Shown: positions 34,933 through 44,716 of the stretch, one piece after another
Layout of the letters: the number at the start of each line of letters is the position of its first letter
Numbering within the stretch: position 1 is the first letter of the stretch
Assembly (NCBI GenBank): GCA_017516315.1
Contig: JAFXDE010000042.1
Span: 1 to 60,712 of the forward strand
DNA: 60,712 nt
Direction: 5' to 3'
Origin: Clostridia bacterium
Lineage (GTDB): Bacteria; Bacillota; Clostridia; Oscillospirales; Acutalibacteraceae
The notes under the pieces: generated by a model
What the model was told of the DNA's origin: nothing
What the model saw: the letters and a program-made list of their open reading frames with translations, nothing else
Database searches by the model: none
Translations under genes and position numbers: made by a program

Positions 34933-35631
34933 TTATTCTTCTTTAAGTGATTCGCCAACCTTAATTATCTCTTCTCTGTTAAGCTGACCGTAAATTGTAA
35001 CGGTTATCTTGTTACCTGTGATAATCAGAGTTGAATAGGGCTTCCCATCATTTTCACCTGCAACAAGATACGAATCTCTTCCTGAAATAAGAATTTCTTC
35101 AACATTGTTTTTTTCTTTATCGGTATGCACTGCAAGACCGTCATTAAGAGAAACATAAATATCGTAGGAAAGGTTATCCTTTTCGTTTTCGTATCTGTAT
35201 CCGATAGCTTCGTATTCATCGTATTTCTCTTTTAATGTGAAACCTTGAGGAATATATCCGGCAGAAACATTTTCATAATTGCTGAAATCGGCTGATGTTT
35301 CATCGGCTGTGACAAAATAGAACTTGATGTGTGTTTCATAAAATTCCATCACTGCATTTTTAAAATCTGCTCTTGCCTGGGGGCTTATCATTATAAGCGA
35401 AAAAGAACCGATACAAAGCGAGAGAATTATAACAGCCGCTTTGGAAAGGGCGTTCTTGAAAAATGAAACGCTCTTTTCTTTTTTGTCGAAGGATGATACA
35501 AGCTTATCCATCCTCTTTTCAAAGTTTTTGCTAAAGGTATAGTCTATTTCACTGTCAGATGGGATTGAGGAAACATCGTAGTTTTTTACTTTAATCAAGG
35601 CTGAAGCTAACATAGCGTCACTTATTTCCAT
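34933..35631 (-). CDS. Anti-sigma-like membrane protein with DUF4367-type domain
   Basis: A 232-residue protein: about 65 cytosolic residues, one membrane segment (AAVIILSLCIGSFSLIMIS), then an extracytoplasmic domain with YIPQGFTLKEKYDEYEAIGYRYENEKDNLSYDIYVS and a conserved ending like the DUF4367 proteins paired with ECF sigma factors. It overlaps the sigma gene by 14 nt, with AAAGGAG before its start. The expected role is to hold the sigma factor at the membrane until an external signal releases it. The N-terminus has no zinc-finger (ZAS) motif, so sigma binding is inferred from context. Confidence 0.8.
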   Translation of the reverse strand: MEISDAMLASALIKVKNYDVSSIPSDSEIDYTFSKNFEKRMDKLVSSFDKKEKSVSFFKNALSKAAVIILSLCIGSFSLIMISPQARADFKNAVMEFYETHIKFYFVTADETSADFSNYENVSAGYIPQGFTLKEKYDEYEAIGYRYENEKDNLSYDIYVSLNDGLAVHTDKEKNNVEEILISGRDSYLVAGENDGKPYSTLIITGNKITVTIYGQLNREEIIKVGESLKEE

Positions 35632-36172
35632 TGACTTTTGCTCCTTTCATAAGTTCTTCCTTCAGAATCATTCTGCCACGCCGTACCTGTTGGTGTACTG
35701 TACCCGGCTTTCTTCCCAAAAGCTCGGCGATTTCCTTTTCGGTCATCTGCTCTACTATGAGAAGATAGAGCACATCTCTGTAAACGGCGGGCATTGCGGC
35801 AAGAGTTTTAGTTATGAAATCCTCCGCCTCGAATGCTTTGTAAAAAGAACTGCTTTCTTTGTCGCTGACATCGTAAAGCTCGTCAATATCTGTTTCCTGT
35901 ATGCCTTTGCTTTTCCTTAATATATCAATAGCGGCGTTTTTTGCAGCCGTAATGACATAAGAAAGAGTTTTCTGCGAATCTGCATCTTCAATCCTTTTCA
36001 TATTCTTTGCTATGCCGATAAAGGCATTATGTACTGCATCCTCAGCAAGGTGTGAATCGTTCAGAACCGAATTTGCCGAATACCACATTTTCTTTCTGTA
36101 TAAGGTATAGATTTTTTCGAACTTTGCTTTGTCGCTTTCTTCTTCAATAAGAAGAGTATAAAAAACTAACAT
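35618..36172 (-). CDS. ECF-family RNA polymerase sigma factor
   Basis: A 184-residue sigma-70 family protein reduced to sigma2 (FEKIYTLYRKKMWYSANSVLNDSHLAEDAVHNAFIGIAKN...LSYVITAAKNAAIDILRK) and sigma4 (MPAVYRDVLYLLIVEQMTEKEIAELLGRKPGTVHQQVRRGRMILKEEL). GGAG precedes the ATG by 7 nt. It is the first gene of a two-gene operon with its presumed anti-sigma factor, inside a mobile element. A TGTAAC-N17-CGTC promoter upstream is typical of ECF autoregulation, and two other element genes have closely similar promoters. Confidence 0.93.
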   Translation of the reverse strand: MLVFYTLLIEEESDKAKFEKIYTLYRKKMWYSANSVLNDSHLAEDAVHNAFIGIAKNMKRIEDADSQKTLSYVITAAKNAAIDILRKSKGIQETDIDELYDVSDKESSSFYKAFEAEDFITKTLAAMPAVYRDVLYLLIVEQMTEKEIAELLGRKPGTVHQQVRRGRMILKEELMKGAKVNGNK

Positions 36173-36213
36173 ATATTTGCTCCAACCTGTGTTTTTTGAC
36201 GTTCATAATATTA

Positions 36214-36240
36214 GACGGAGGATTTTTATAAAAAGTTACA
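36214..36240 (-). promoter_or_regulatory. ECF-type promoter of the sigma/anti-sigma operon
   Basis: Minus strand TGTAAC (36240-36235), 17-nt spacer, CGTC (36217-36214) followed by TAATATTATGAA. Presumed autoregulated promoter. Confidence 0.78.
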
Positions 36241-36246
36241 CTTTTT

Positions 36247-36273
36247 TGTAAGTTTTATAATTTTTTATCCGTT
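36247..36273 (+). promoter_or_regulatory. ECF-type promoter facing the giant LRR gene
   Basis: TGTAAG (36247-36252), 17-nt spacer, CGTT (36270-36273). It is back-to-back with the sigma operon promoter; the two -35 boxes are 6 bp apart. A direct repeat TTTGACGTTCA (36195-36205, 36290-36300) lies downstream of each promoter. Confidence 0.7.
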
Positions 36274-36423
36274 GATAGTAGTGAAAGCCTTTGACGTTCA
36301 ACCATTGTAACATATATTTGTTTCAAAATTAAGAGGCTCAAGTGAATTCCTTTGAAAGGATGGACTTTATTTATTATGGATGATATAATTATAAAAGAAG
36401 AAAAGAAAAAGGAGGAGAATATT

Positions 36424-39400
36424 ATGGAAAAGACAAAAAGAATAGTCAGCATATTCCTTGTTGTTCTTATGCTCTTTACTTCTCTTCCGATGAATGCTTT
36501 CGCTGAGGAGATTGCCACACAGGAGGAAACTACTGCGGTAAGCGAGGAGATTATAACAGAGGAAGTAACTGCTACCGAAGAAGAAACAAACCCTGAAGAT
36601 ATTACATCCGAAGACGATACTACCGATGCAATCGCTCCTGAGGAGCCGGTTTATGAAATAGGCGAAACCTATATAATAGACGGTGTAAGATACGGTGTAA
36701 GAGAAGACGGGACTGTCGTTGTCTGGGGTGAAGGGGCAGGAATGCCTGAAAAAGTTGAGCTTCTGTCTTACCTTGGTGAATATCCGGTTACGAGTATGGC
36801 AACCTCGGCTTTTGATTATGCAACAAATCTCAAAGAGCTCATTATTCCCGAAACCGTTAAAATCATAAACGGATTAAACAAAACGGGTATAGAAAAAATT
36901 GAAATACGCGGTGATTATGTTTCAATCGGTATTGCAGTTCTCGGTTCTTCACCCTTTTTCAAAAATCAGGACAACTGGAAGGACGGCTTACTTACTGTCG
37001 GAAGCTGTCTTATTGCCGTGAATAAAGAGGGCGAGGTAGTTCTCGGTGAAGAAATAACGTCCGTTGCGCAGCATGCATTCAGATATTATGATAACGTAAT
37101 AGATACTGTTAAGGTTTACAATGAAAACTGCGTTATACCGAAGGTCTCCTCCGTTTTTCCTATGGGTACAAAGCTTTGCGGTAAGGAAGATTCAACCCTG
37201 AAGGAATATTATGAAGCTTTTACCGGTTACAAGTATAAGTTTGAAAAGCTGTGCTTCTGTGAGGATACTGTGACTGTTGAAGAAACATCAACCCTTTGTG
37301 ACGGTACTCTCGGTTACACAAGAGGCGAGTGGTGTGAACAGTGTCAGGTATGGAAGACAGGACACAGAAAAAATGAGACTGTAAGTCATTTCGATGAAAA
37401 CAGTGACAGGATGTGCGATTTCTGCTCATACTCACTTGATAATAATATAATCGACAGCGGTATAGTGGGCGATAATGCCTATTGGAGCTTTGATGAAGAA
37501 GGTACTCTTTTGATTTGCGGACTGGGAGACCTCTATGATTTTACAATGCAGAAGGATGTGGGCTGGTATGATTATAAGGCTCAGATAAAGAAGATTGTTG
37601 TTACTGAGGGAATAGAGCGACTTAGCACCGTCTCTTTCGAAGGCTGTAAGAGCATTGAAAGCATCAGCCTTGCCGATACGGTTGTTTCTCTTCCTTCATC
37701 CTTCCGCAACTGCAGTGAACTTAAATCTGTCAGCCTTTCTGCCTCTCTCAGGTCAATACCCTCCCATTGCTTTTCCGGATGTACGGCTCTGGAAAGCATT
37801 ACTGTTCCCGAAAGTGTAGTGTCAATAGGAAGTTTCGCCTTCGACGGCAGCACATCACTGAAGGAAATAATTTTTGAAAACGGATATATCACTCTTGGCA
37901 GTGATGTTTTTTACGGAACAGCTGCATACAATGATCCGTCCAATATCAGAGACGGCTTCCTTTTTATAAACAACTGTCTTATCAAGGAAATCTCGGCAGA
38001 AAATTCCTCTCTCGTGCTCGGCAGTGAAATAACCTCTATTGCACCTGATTGGTCTGAAGGCGGTCTTAATACCGTGGTTACTGAGCTTACCGTGTATAAT
38101 CCCGAATGCGTTTTTCCCGATTCTTCTGCAGCAGTTCCTTCAGGTGCGGTTTTATACGGACTTCTCGGATCTACAGCGGAGAAGTACAGTAAAACCTTCG
38201 GGAAAAAATTCGTTCCTTTCTGTATCTGCGAGGATACACAGCTTATACCTGAGAATAACGGTCACTGTGACGGAACGGTAGGATATACCGAGGGTGTATG
38301 GTGTGAAAGATGTCAGCTCTGGGTATCAGGCCATGAGGAAAAGCCCGGGTTCATTCATATAGATGAGGATGAAGACCTCATCTGTGATTTTTGTAAGACA
38401 TCCGTTGAAACAGGTATTATGGCTGCAGGTAAATGCGGAGATAATATGTCCTGGCGTATTATGGATGATTATACATTATTCATTGACGGTACCGGTGAAA
38501 TGTATTCCTTTGCCAAAGAATCGGCACCCTGGTATTCATATGCAGAAAACTTAACGGATGCTTTCGTTTCTGACGGTATAACATCTATAGGCGATTATGC
38601 TTTTTATAACTGTAAAAATATCAGATCCGTTGAGCTTTCAAGTGTCCTTCTTAAAATAGGTGCTTATGCTTTTTACGGCTGTGAAAGTCTTATGGAAACT
38701 GATATCCCTGAGGCCGTATACATAATATCGGAAAAGGCATTTTACGGTTGCAGGGAATTGAGGAGCATCGTTATCCCCGAAGCAGTAACAACTCTCGGCA
38801 ACGGAATTTTTACAGGCTGTTCAGGTCTTGAAATTGTTGAAGTCAAAGGAAGCATCACTGCAATTCCCGATTCAATGTTTGCCGATTGCGAAAATCTTGT
38901 TACTTTTGAATCTGCAAAGAATATAAAAAACATTGGCGAAAAATCTTTTTATAACTGTAAAAGCCTCGCTTCTTTTGAAGGCTTTTATGTCCGTACAATG
39001 GGAAAGAATGCATTTGCTTCATGTGAAAGTCTGGTTGAGATCAGAATAAAAAGTATTGATGAATTGCCTGCCAGTGCTTTCAGGGGCTGTAAAAATCTTT
39101 CTGACGTTGCTTTGAGCAGCTCTTTGGAAATAATAGGCACAGCTGCATTTTTAGGCTGCACATCTCTGAAAAGCATTGTTTTGCCCAAAAGCGTGGCTAC
39201 AGTTAACGCAGGTGCTTTCGGCGGTTGTGATAATCTTGAGGAAATAACCTTTATGAATGACAGCGTAAGCATTTCTACAGCTGATGTTGTGACGGGCGGA
39301 GGTACTTACAAAGCTCTGCCGCAGACTGTTACAATCAAAGCAAATGCCGCATCAAAGGCGGATGCTTATGCCGATGTCAATGAGCTTAATTTTGTTCCTC

Positions 39401-42400
39401 TTACGGAAAAAGAAATTTCATCCGTGGTGCTTGCAAAGGAGCCTTCTCAGCTTATCTATGTTATCGGCAAGGACACAGCCTTCAGCAGAAGCGGTGCAAA
39501 AGTCAGGGTTACATATACTGACTCAACATCAATAACTCTTACAAAAAGATTCACCGTTGATTGGAAGGACGCTGATATAAGTAAAAGCGGCACATATACA
39601 TGCTGTGCGGTTTACGGCAGCTATGAATTGCCTTTTGAAATAACTGTTGTTACAGGATATTCTTTCTGCGGCATACCTGAAAACGGAGATTTCGGTGAAA
39701 TCTTCTGCACGAAGAATGAAATTACGGCAGTATGCTTTATTCCTACGGAAACAGGCGAATATACCTTTGCTTTTGACGGAGGTACAGGTCTTGAAATCAC
39801 TGCTGATTCAGGTGTTTCAAAACGTGGAGGTATTAATTTTACGGAAAAATATACCTATGAAGAGGGCAAAGAATATTATTTTTACATAAAATCAACCACA
39901 GCTGACAGAACTGTAAGCTTTAGAAAGACGGAGGATTTTTACTTTGTTACACGTAGTGACGGGACTCTTGAAGTGAAGCTGTGCCTTGCAAGCGGTGATG
40001 TTGTAATTCCGTCAGAATACGGCGGAATACCCGTTACGAAGGTCTCTGACAGCTTCCGCAGTAATTCTTTGCTTAACAATGTGAATTATATGGGCAAGAT
40101 CACTGTTTCAGAGGGTATAAAAGAGATCGGTGAAAGTGCTTTTTATAACCATAAGTATGATATTGTTCTTCCCGAAAGTATCACAAAAATCGGTAAAAAG
40201 GCTTTTGAAGGCTTAAAAGGAAATGTGAACATTCCTTCATCTCTTGAAAATATAGGCGATTATGCTTTTTATAATTCTGCTGTCAGTAATGTCGTTCTTA
40301 CTGAAGGACTTAAAAAGATAGGCAGCTATGCCTTCAGCGGCTGCAATAATATTGAAGCTCTTGAGCTTGAACTGAGCTCTGTAAGCTTCGGAAGCTACAT
40401 TTTTGCTGACTGTACAGGAATAGAAAGTGTCAACATCGGTGAAAATGTAACAAGCCTCGGCAAGTATATGTTCCGTGGCTGTGAGAGTCTTCGGGAGGTC
40501 ACTGGCTGTGACGGTCTCAGAAAAATTTCTGACGGAGTCTTCAGCGGTTGTAAATCCCTTGAAAAAGCAGATTTTATTTCACAGCTTACGGAAATAGGAA
40601 GCTACGCTTTTTATAATTGCACAAAGCTCAGTGAAATAAAACTGAGTGACAGCATTGATAAGATTAAGGACTACAGCTTTTACGGCTGTGATGAAGTGAA
40701 GGAAATTCAAATTCCTCAAGGAGTTACAGAAGTAGGAGAATATGCTTTTTATAATTGCAGCAGTCTTGAAAAAATCACTTTCTCAGGCAATCTGAAAGAA
40801 ATCAGAAGAAATGCATTTTCATACACTGCCATAAGGCAGATAGACTTACCGGACAGCGTGGAAACTATGGAAAGATCATGCTTCAGTTACTGTCGACAGC
40901 TCAGTGAGTTTACTCTTCCTGAAAAAATAACCACTGTGTCTGATTTTACATTCAGTGGTTGCAGTGCTCTTGAGAGGGTTGATGCAAGAGGTTACATAAC
41001 AGAAATTGCCGATTATGCCTTTTCCTATTGTGATTCACTTAAGGAGCTTGGCTTCTGGGACAGCGTTGAAAGGGTTGATATGAATGCCTTTGAGCAGTGC
41101 ACGGCTCTTGAAAATGCGCCCTTTGAAAGTGTGAACTACATTGAGCAGAATGCTTTCAAAAACTGCACGGAGCTTGAAAGTGTCAGTCTGCCTGAGGAGA
41201 ATACCGTTATTGAAGGAAAAGCATTTTACCGCTGTCTGAGTCTTAAGTCTGTCGATATCAAAGCCAACAGCTCAGTCGGAACACAGGCCTTTTACAGCTG
41301 TTCTTCTCTTGAAACGGTTATTGTGGGTGAAAATACATCTCTGAGCAAGGAGGCCTTTGCATATTGCAGTTCACTTAAGGAGCTTTATCTTTTCAATGAA
41401 TTTTCCGCTGAGGACATTGTCGGTTCCTTTGCCGATGGTGCTGTAATTTACGGATATGAGGGAAGCAGTGCACAGCAATATGCCCAGAAGAAGGGCATAG
41501 AATTTATTGCCGTTGAGGGTCACGTACACTCTTACACCGTTACACGGGTAGAGCCTGACAAATGCTTTGAGTATACAAAGCTGATTTATACCTGTGCCTG
41601 CGGTTACAGCTACACCGAAAATGAGCATCTTCCCACAGGTACTCATTACTATGGAGACTTTGTGACAGATAAAGAGCCCACCTGTACCGAGTACGGACTT
41701 AAATCCAGACACTGCCACTGCGGTAAGAACAGAAAAGATATCACGCTTATTGATCCTCTCGGTCACACCGAGGTTATCGACAACCCTGCTGTTGCACCCA
41801 CTGAAACTGAGCCCGGTTACACTCATCAGAGCCATTGCTCCGTCTGTGGTGAAACAGTGGTGAAGCGTGAGCTTATAGGTCACGATGAATATGATATTCT
41901 TGTTGATGACAGTGAAGTTACTGCATATAAATTTAACGCCGCAACTGCTGAAAATGACGGTATGGATCTTGTTATTACTTTTACTACAAGAAACAATGTT
42001 TGTATGAGTAGTATTGATAAAACCGTTATTTATAAGGTCGGTGAAGTAAAGCTTTCAAAAACTGAATTAACTTATAACGGTAAGGTTCAGAAGCCTGTTG
42101 TTACTGTAAAAGACAGTACGGGAGAGCTGTTGACTTTGAACAGAGATTACAGGGTTACATATTCTGCTGATTCAAAATATTGCGGTGAATATAGTGTTAA
42201 GGTTGATTACATCGGTAATTATGCAGGTAACAAGTCTCTTTATTATGATATTGTTCATAATTGGGGTGTAGGTAAAATTACCAAATCTTCCACATGCACA
42301 AAAACAGGTATAAAAACATTCACCTGTGGATGCGGTGCTTCTTATACTGAAACCATTGCAAAACTTAGTCACTTATATTCAAACGCTTGCGATACAACCT

Positions 42401-43323
42401 GTAACAGAAGTGGTTGCGGTGCAAAGAGAAGCATTACTCATAGTTACAAGAATGTAACCACCAAAGCTACGCTCACAAAGAACGGTAATATCCAAAACAA
42501 GTGTTCAGTTTGCGGTAAAGCTTCAAAGACAACAACTATTTACTACCCGAAGACCTTTACTCTTTCAACAACAGCTTATACTTACAATGGTAAGGCGAAA
42601 ACTCCTTCAGTAACCGTTAAGGACTCAAAGGGCAACATCCTTAAGAAGAATACCGACTACACAGTAAGCTATGAAAGTGGAAGAAAAGCACCCGGAAAGT
42701 ATACTGTTAAGATTACTTTTAAGGATAAGTATGAAGGCACAAAGAGACTTTACTTCACTATCGCACCCAAGGCAACAAGCAAGATTACCGCCACTCAGAC
42801 CACTACGGCAATTACTCTTAAGTGGAGCAAGGTGACAGGTGCAGACGGCTACAGAATTTACAGGTACAACACAAAGACAAAGAAGTGGGATACAGTAAAG
42901 AACGTTTCCGCATCAACACTCAGCTACAAAATCAAGGACCTTAAGGCAGGAACAGCCTACAAGTACAGAGTAAGAGCTTACACTAAGGATGACGGTACAA
43001 TCTGGGGTGCATATTCAAGCACATTTGAAACCGCAACAAAGTGCAAGACTCCTTCAATCATCAAACTCACAACAACCAAGGGCACGGCTTCCTATACCTG
43101 GTCAAATGTATCAGGTGAAAGCGGCTATCAGGTTTACTACTCAACCAAGAAAGACAGCGGCTACAAGAAGGTTGCTTCCTATAAGGCAAACACCACAAAG
43201 GGCTCAAAGAGTAAGCTCACAAGTGGCAAGACTTACTACTTCAAGGTTCGTGCTTATAAGAAGGTTGACGGTAAAACAGTTTATGGCTCATTCTCATCTG
43301 TTAAGAGTATAAAAATCAAATAA
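36424..43323 (+). CDS. Giant secreted leucine-rich-repeat (BspA/LRR_5) surface protein
   Basis: A 2299-residue secreted protein. ATG 36424 follows AAAAAGGAGG; an extension from 36352 lacks an RBS. After the signal peptide (RIVSIFLVVLMLFTSLPMNAFA) comes a Glu/Thr-rich linker, then long arrays of LRR_5 units of about 23 residues (pattern IGxYAFYxCxxLxxIxIPxxV). These are interrupted by cysteine-rich zinc-ribbon-like segments (CEDTVTVEETSTLCDGT...CEQCQ) and an Ig-like insert. The C-terminus has more C-x2-C/CG repeats, a repeated YNGKxxxPxVTVKDS module and two fibronectin III domains. No LPXTG motif, S-layer homology or transmembrane anchor is visible. BspA-type proteins usually mediate adhesion; no substrate is suggested. 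It has its own terminator and an ECF-type promoter. Confidence 0.93.
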   Translation: MEKTKRIVSIFLVVLMLFTSLPMNAFAEEIATQEETTAVSEEIITEEVTATEEETNPEDITSEDDTTDAIAPEEPVYEIGETYIIDGVRYGVREDGTVVVWGEGAGMPEKVELLSYLGEYPVTSMATSAFDYATNLKELIIPETVKIINGLNKTGIEKIEIRGDYVSIGIAVLGSSPFFKNQDNWKDGLLTVGSCLIAVNKEGEVVLGEEITSVAQHAFRYYDNVIDTVKVYNENCVIPKVSSVFPMGTKLCGKEDSTLKEYYEAFTGYKYKFEKLCFCEDTVTVEETSTLCDGTLGYTRGEWCEQCQVWKTGHRKNETVSHFDENSDRMCDFCSYSLDNNIIDSGIVGDNAYWSFDEEGTLLICGLGDLYDFTMQKDVGWYDYKAQIKKIVVTEGIERLSTVSFEGCKSIESISLADTVVSLPSSFRNCSELKSVSLSASLRSIPSHCFSGCTALESITVPESVVSIGSFAFDGSTSLKEIIFENGYITLGSDVFYGTAAYNDPSNIRDGFLFINNCLIKEISAENSSLVLGSEITSIAPDWSEGGLNTVVTELTVYNPECVFPDSSAAVPSGAVLYGLLGSTAEKYSKTFGKKFVPFCICEDTQLIPENNGHCDGTVGYTEGVWCERCQLWVSGHEEKPGFIHIDEDEDLICDFCKTSVETGIMAAGKCGDNMSWRIMDDYTLFIDGTGEMYSFAKESAPWYSYAENLTDAFVSDGITSIGDYAFYNCKNIRSVELSSVLLKIGAYAFYGCESLMETDIPEAVYIISEKAFYGCRELRSIVIPEAVTTLGNGIFTGCSGLEIVEVKGSITAIPDSMFADCENLVTFESAKNIKNIGEKSFYNCKSLASFEGFYVRTMGKNAFASCESLVEIRIKSIDELPASAFRGCKNLSDVALSSSLEIIGTAAFLGCTSLKSIVLPKSVATVNAGAFGGCDNLEEITFMNDSVSISTADVVTGGGTYKALPQTVTIKANAASKADAYADVNELNFVPLTEKEISSVVLAKEPSQLIYVIGKDTAFSRSGAKVRVTYTDSTSITLTKRFTVDWKDADISKSGTYTCCAVYGSYELPFEITVVTGYSFCGIPENGDFGEIFCTKNEITAVCFIPTETGEYTFAFDGGTGLEITADSGVSKRGGINFTEKYTYEEGKEYYFYIKSTTADRTVSFRKTEDFYFVTRSDGTLEVKLCLASGDVVIPSEYGGIPVTKVSDSFRSNSLLNNVNYMGKITVSEGIKEIGESAFYNHKYDIVLPESITKIGKKAFEGLKGNVNIPSSLENIGDYAFYNSAVSNVVLTEGLKKIGSYAFSGCNNIEALELELSSVSFGSYIFADCTGIESVNIGENVTSLGKYMFRGCESLREVTGCDGLRKISDGVFSGCKSLEKADFISQLTEIGSYAFYNCTKLSEIKLSDSIDKIKDYSFYGCDEVKEIQIPQGVTEVGEYAFYNCSSLEKITFSGNLKEIRRNAFSYTAIRQIDLPDSVETMERSCFSYCRQLSEFTLPEKITTVSDFTFSGCSALERVDARGYITEIADYAFSYCDSLKELGFWDSVERVDMNAFEQCTALENAPFESVNYIEQNAFKNCTELESVSLPEENTVIEGKAFYRCLSLKSVDIKANSSVGTQAFYSCSSLETVIVGENTSLSKEAFAYCSSLKELYLFNEFSAEDIVGSFADGAVIYGYEGSSAQQYAQKKGIEFIAVEGHVHSYTVTRVEPDKCFEYTKLIYTCACGYSYTENEHLPTGTHYYGDFVTDKEPTCTEYGLKSRHCHCGKNRKDITLIDPLGHTEVIDNPAVAPTETEPGYTHQSHCSVCGETVVKRELIGHDEYDILVDDSEVTAYKFNAATAENDGMDLVITFTTRNNVCMSSIDKTVIYKVGEVKLSKTELTYNGKVQKPVVTVKDSTGELLTLNRDYRVTYSADSKYCGEYSVKVDYIGNYAGNKSLYYDIVHNWGVGKITKSSTCTKTGIKTFTCGCGASYTETIAKLSHLYSNACDTTCNRSGCGAKRSITHSYKNVTTKATLTKNGNIQNKCSVCGKASKTTTIYYPKTFTLSTTAYTYNGKAKTPSVTVKDSKGNILKKNTDYTVSYESGRKAPGKYTVKITFKDKYEGTKRLYFTIAPKATSKITATQTTTAITLKWSKVTGADGYRIYRYNTKTKKWDTVKNVSASTLSYKIKDLKAGTAYKYRVRAYTKDDGTIWGAYSSTFETATKCKTPSIIKLTTTKGTASYTWSNVSGESGYQVYYSTKKDSGYKKVASYKANTTKGSKSKLTSGKTYYFKVRAYKKVDGKTVYGSFSSVKSIKIK

Positions 43324-43330
43324 CACCCGT

Positions 43331-43365
43331 CAGGCTCTCTGAAGCAAACAGAGAGCCTGATTTTT
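43331..43365 (+). terminator. Terminator of the giant LRR gene
   Basis: Perfect 11-bp stem CAGGCTCTCTG/CAGAGAGCCTG, 7-nt loop, then ATTTTT. Confidence 0.92.
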
Positions 43366-43409
43366 ACTTGTGAAAGTACAAAAAGCATCCGTGAAAAAAA
43401 TTATTTTCT

Positions 43410-43436
43410 TGTAAGTTTTTGCCCTTTTCTTTCGTT
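43410..43436 (+). promoter_or_regulatory. ECF-type promoter of the zinc-ribbon membrane protein
   Basis: TGTAAG (43410-43415), 17-nt spacer, CGTT (43433-43436) followed by TAATATTATGAAGG, nearly identical to the sequence downstream of the sigma operon -10 element. Confidence 0.78.
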
Positions 43437-43481
43437 TAATATTATGAAGGACTAATATTATAATAAAAAGGAGAATAAAAA

Positions 43482-44390
43482 ATGGAAGCATTTGAAAATT
43501 TAATGATTTTAATTCCTATTATAAGTATTCTTGAACTTTTATCGATAGTTTTTTCGATACTCTTTATGCACTATTCGGCAAAGCACAGAAATCATCAGCT
43601 TTCCGTAGGCTGGTATATCTGCGGGTTTCTTTTCGGAATATGGACTCTTATAGTATTTCTTATCAAAAGAAAAGATTTCCCCGGCCCCAAAACAAAGGTA
43701 TGTTATCAGTGTGGACGAAAATTCCCTGACAGCTTTCAGATGTGCTCAAACTGTCTTATTGATCTTCCTGTGATTAATGAGGAACAAAAGAAAAAGGATG
43801 GAAAACTCACAAAAATATTCGGAACGGCTGTTATAGTTACAATAGTGGCAGCTCTGATAACAGGTATTCTTTCGGGCTTTCTTTTTGCTAAGGAAATTAT
43901 GGAAGATCCGGATTTCGGCTTTTTAGATGAGGATAACAGAATTGCCGTTGGCGGAGTTTTTTATGACAAAAAGGGAAACAGCTATGACGAGTGGGATAAG
44001 GTTATTCTTTACGATAAGGACAACAGGACCTATACTTATACCATAGAAGAGCCCGAAAATGCGGAGGATGACCTTTTTGCTATTCCTGATTATTACTATA
44101 TCCGTGATGACGGCGAAAAGTATTTCACCTATGATTGCTATGTTTCGGAGGACGGCTGGTTCTATTGCGATAAGGGCGGACTACTGGAGCTTGTGTCGGA
44201 GGATACCTCTGCTATGAGCGAGGAAGAGCTGAACGAATATTACAACAGCTTGTTAGAAGCGGACAGCGAATACAAATATTACGACTATGCTTATAAGGAT
44301 AAGAACGCAAAGATATACTACAGTGCCGATGAAGCCTCCTGGAACGAAAAGGGTGAGCTGATTACGGCTGAAAACGATGTTGTGAAATAA
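43482..44390 (+). CDS. Zinc-ribbon membrane protein with acidic extracytoplasmic domain
   Basis: A 302-residue protein. Two membrane segments (about 8-30 and 42-62) precede a cytosolic zinc ribbon (CYQCGRKFPDSFQMCSNC), a third segment (about 112-135) and a C-terminal domain rich in Asp, Glu and Tyr (DEDNRIAVGGVFYDKKGNSYDEWDKVILYDKDN...). I do not recognise the C-terminal domain. GGAG precedes the ATG. It has its own terminator and an ECF-type promoter like those of the sigma factor and LRR genes, so it is probably part of the same response and may be an assembly or sensing partner of the surface protein. Confidence 0.8.
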   Translation: MEAFENLMILIPIISILELLSIVFSILFMHYSAKHRNHQLSVGWYICGFLFGIWTLIVFLIKRKDFPGPKTKVCYQCGRKFPDSFQMCSNCLIDLPVINEEQKKKDGKLTKIFGTAVIVTIVAALITGILSGFLFAKEIMEDPDFGFLDEDNRIAVGGVFYDKKGNSYDEWDKVILYDKDNRTYTYTIEEPENAEDDLFAIPDYYYIRDDGEKYFTYDCYVSEDGWFYCDKGGLLELVSEDTSAMSEEELNEYYNSLLEADSEYKYYDYAYKDKNAKIYYSADEASWNEKGELITAENDVVK

Positions 44391-44399
44391 CGAAATATT

Positions 44400-44444
44400 A
44401 CCCGTTAAGATTGCAGTCATTCTGCTTTCTTAACGGGTGTTTTT
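44400..44444 (+). terminator. Terminator of the zinc-ribbon protein gene
   Basis: Eleven-bp stem ACCCGTTAAGA/TCTTAACGGGT, with a small GCAG/CTGC hairpin in the loop, then GTTTTT. Confidence 0.88.
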
Positions 44445-44716
44445 GTATGTAAGGAAGGATGTAATAATTCAATAATACTTAATGAAAAAAAGCTTTCATC
44501 GATTTTGTTGCAAACAGCATTAGGGAAAATATAACAATGTGAATAATTCCGTATAAACAAAGGATTTATGCTTTGTTGCGGATATTAATTTTTAGTTGTT
44601 GCGGTATTTTGGGTGATTTTGCAAAAGTGCCCTATTATATAATATAGAGAGATATTTCGATTATATAATAACTGCCCCCACCAATAAAATTTTTGAGAGA
44701 ATAAAATCAGTATTCT

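Noticed and set aside
36352-36423. N-terminal extension of the giant LRR protein
   Set aside because: The extra 24 residues precede the signal peptide and lack an RBS, whereas AAAAAGGAGG is placed for ATG 36424.
36424-43323. CRISPR-like or DNA tandem repeat array
   Set aside because: The periodicity is that of LRR_5 protein repeats of about 23 residues with varied codons; there are no constant repeats with unique spacers.
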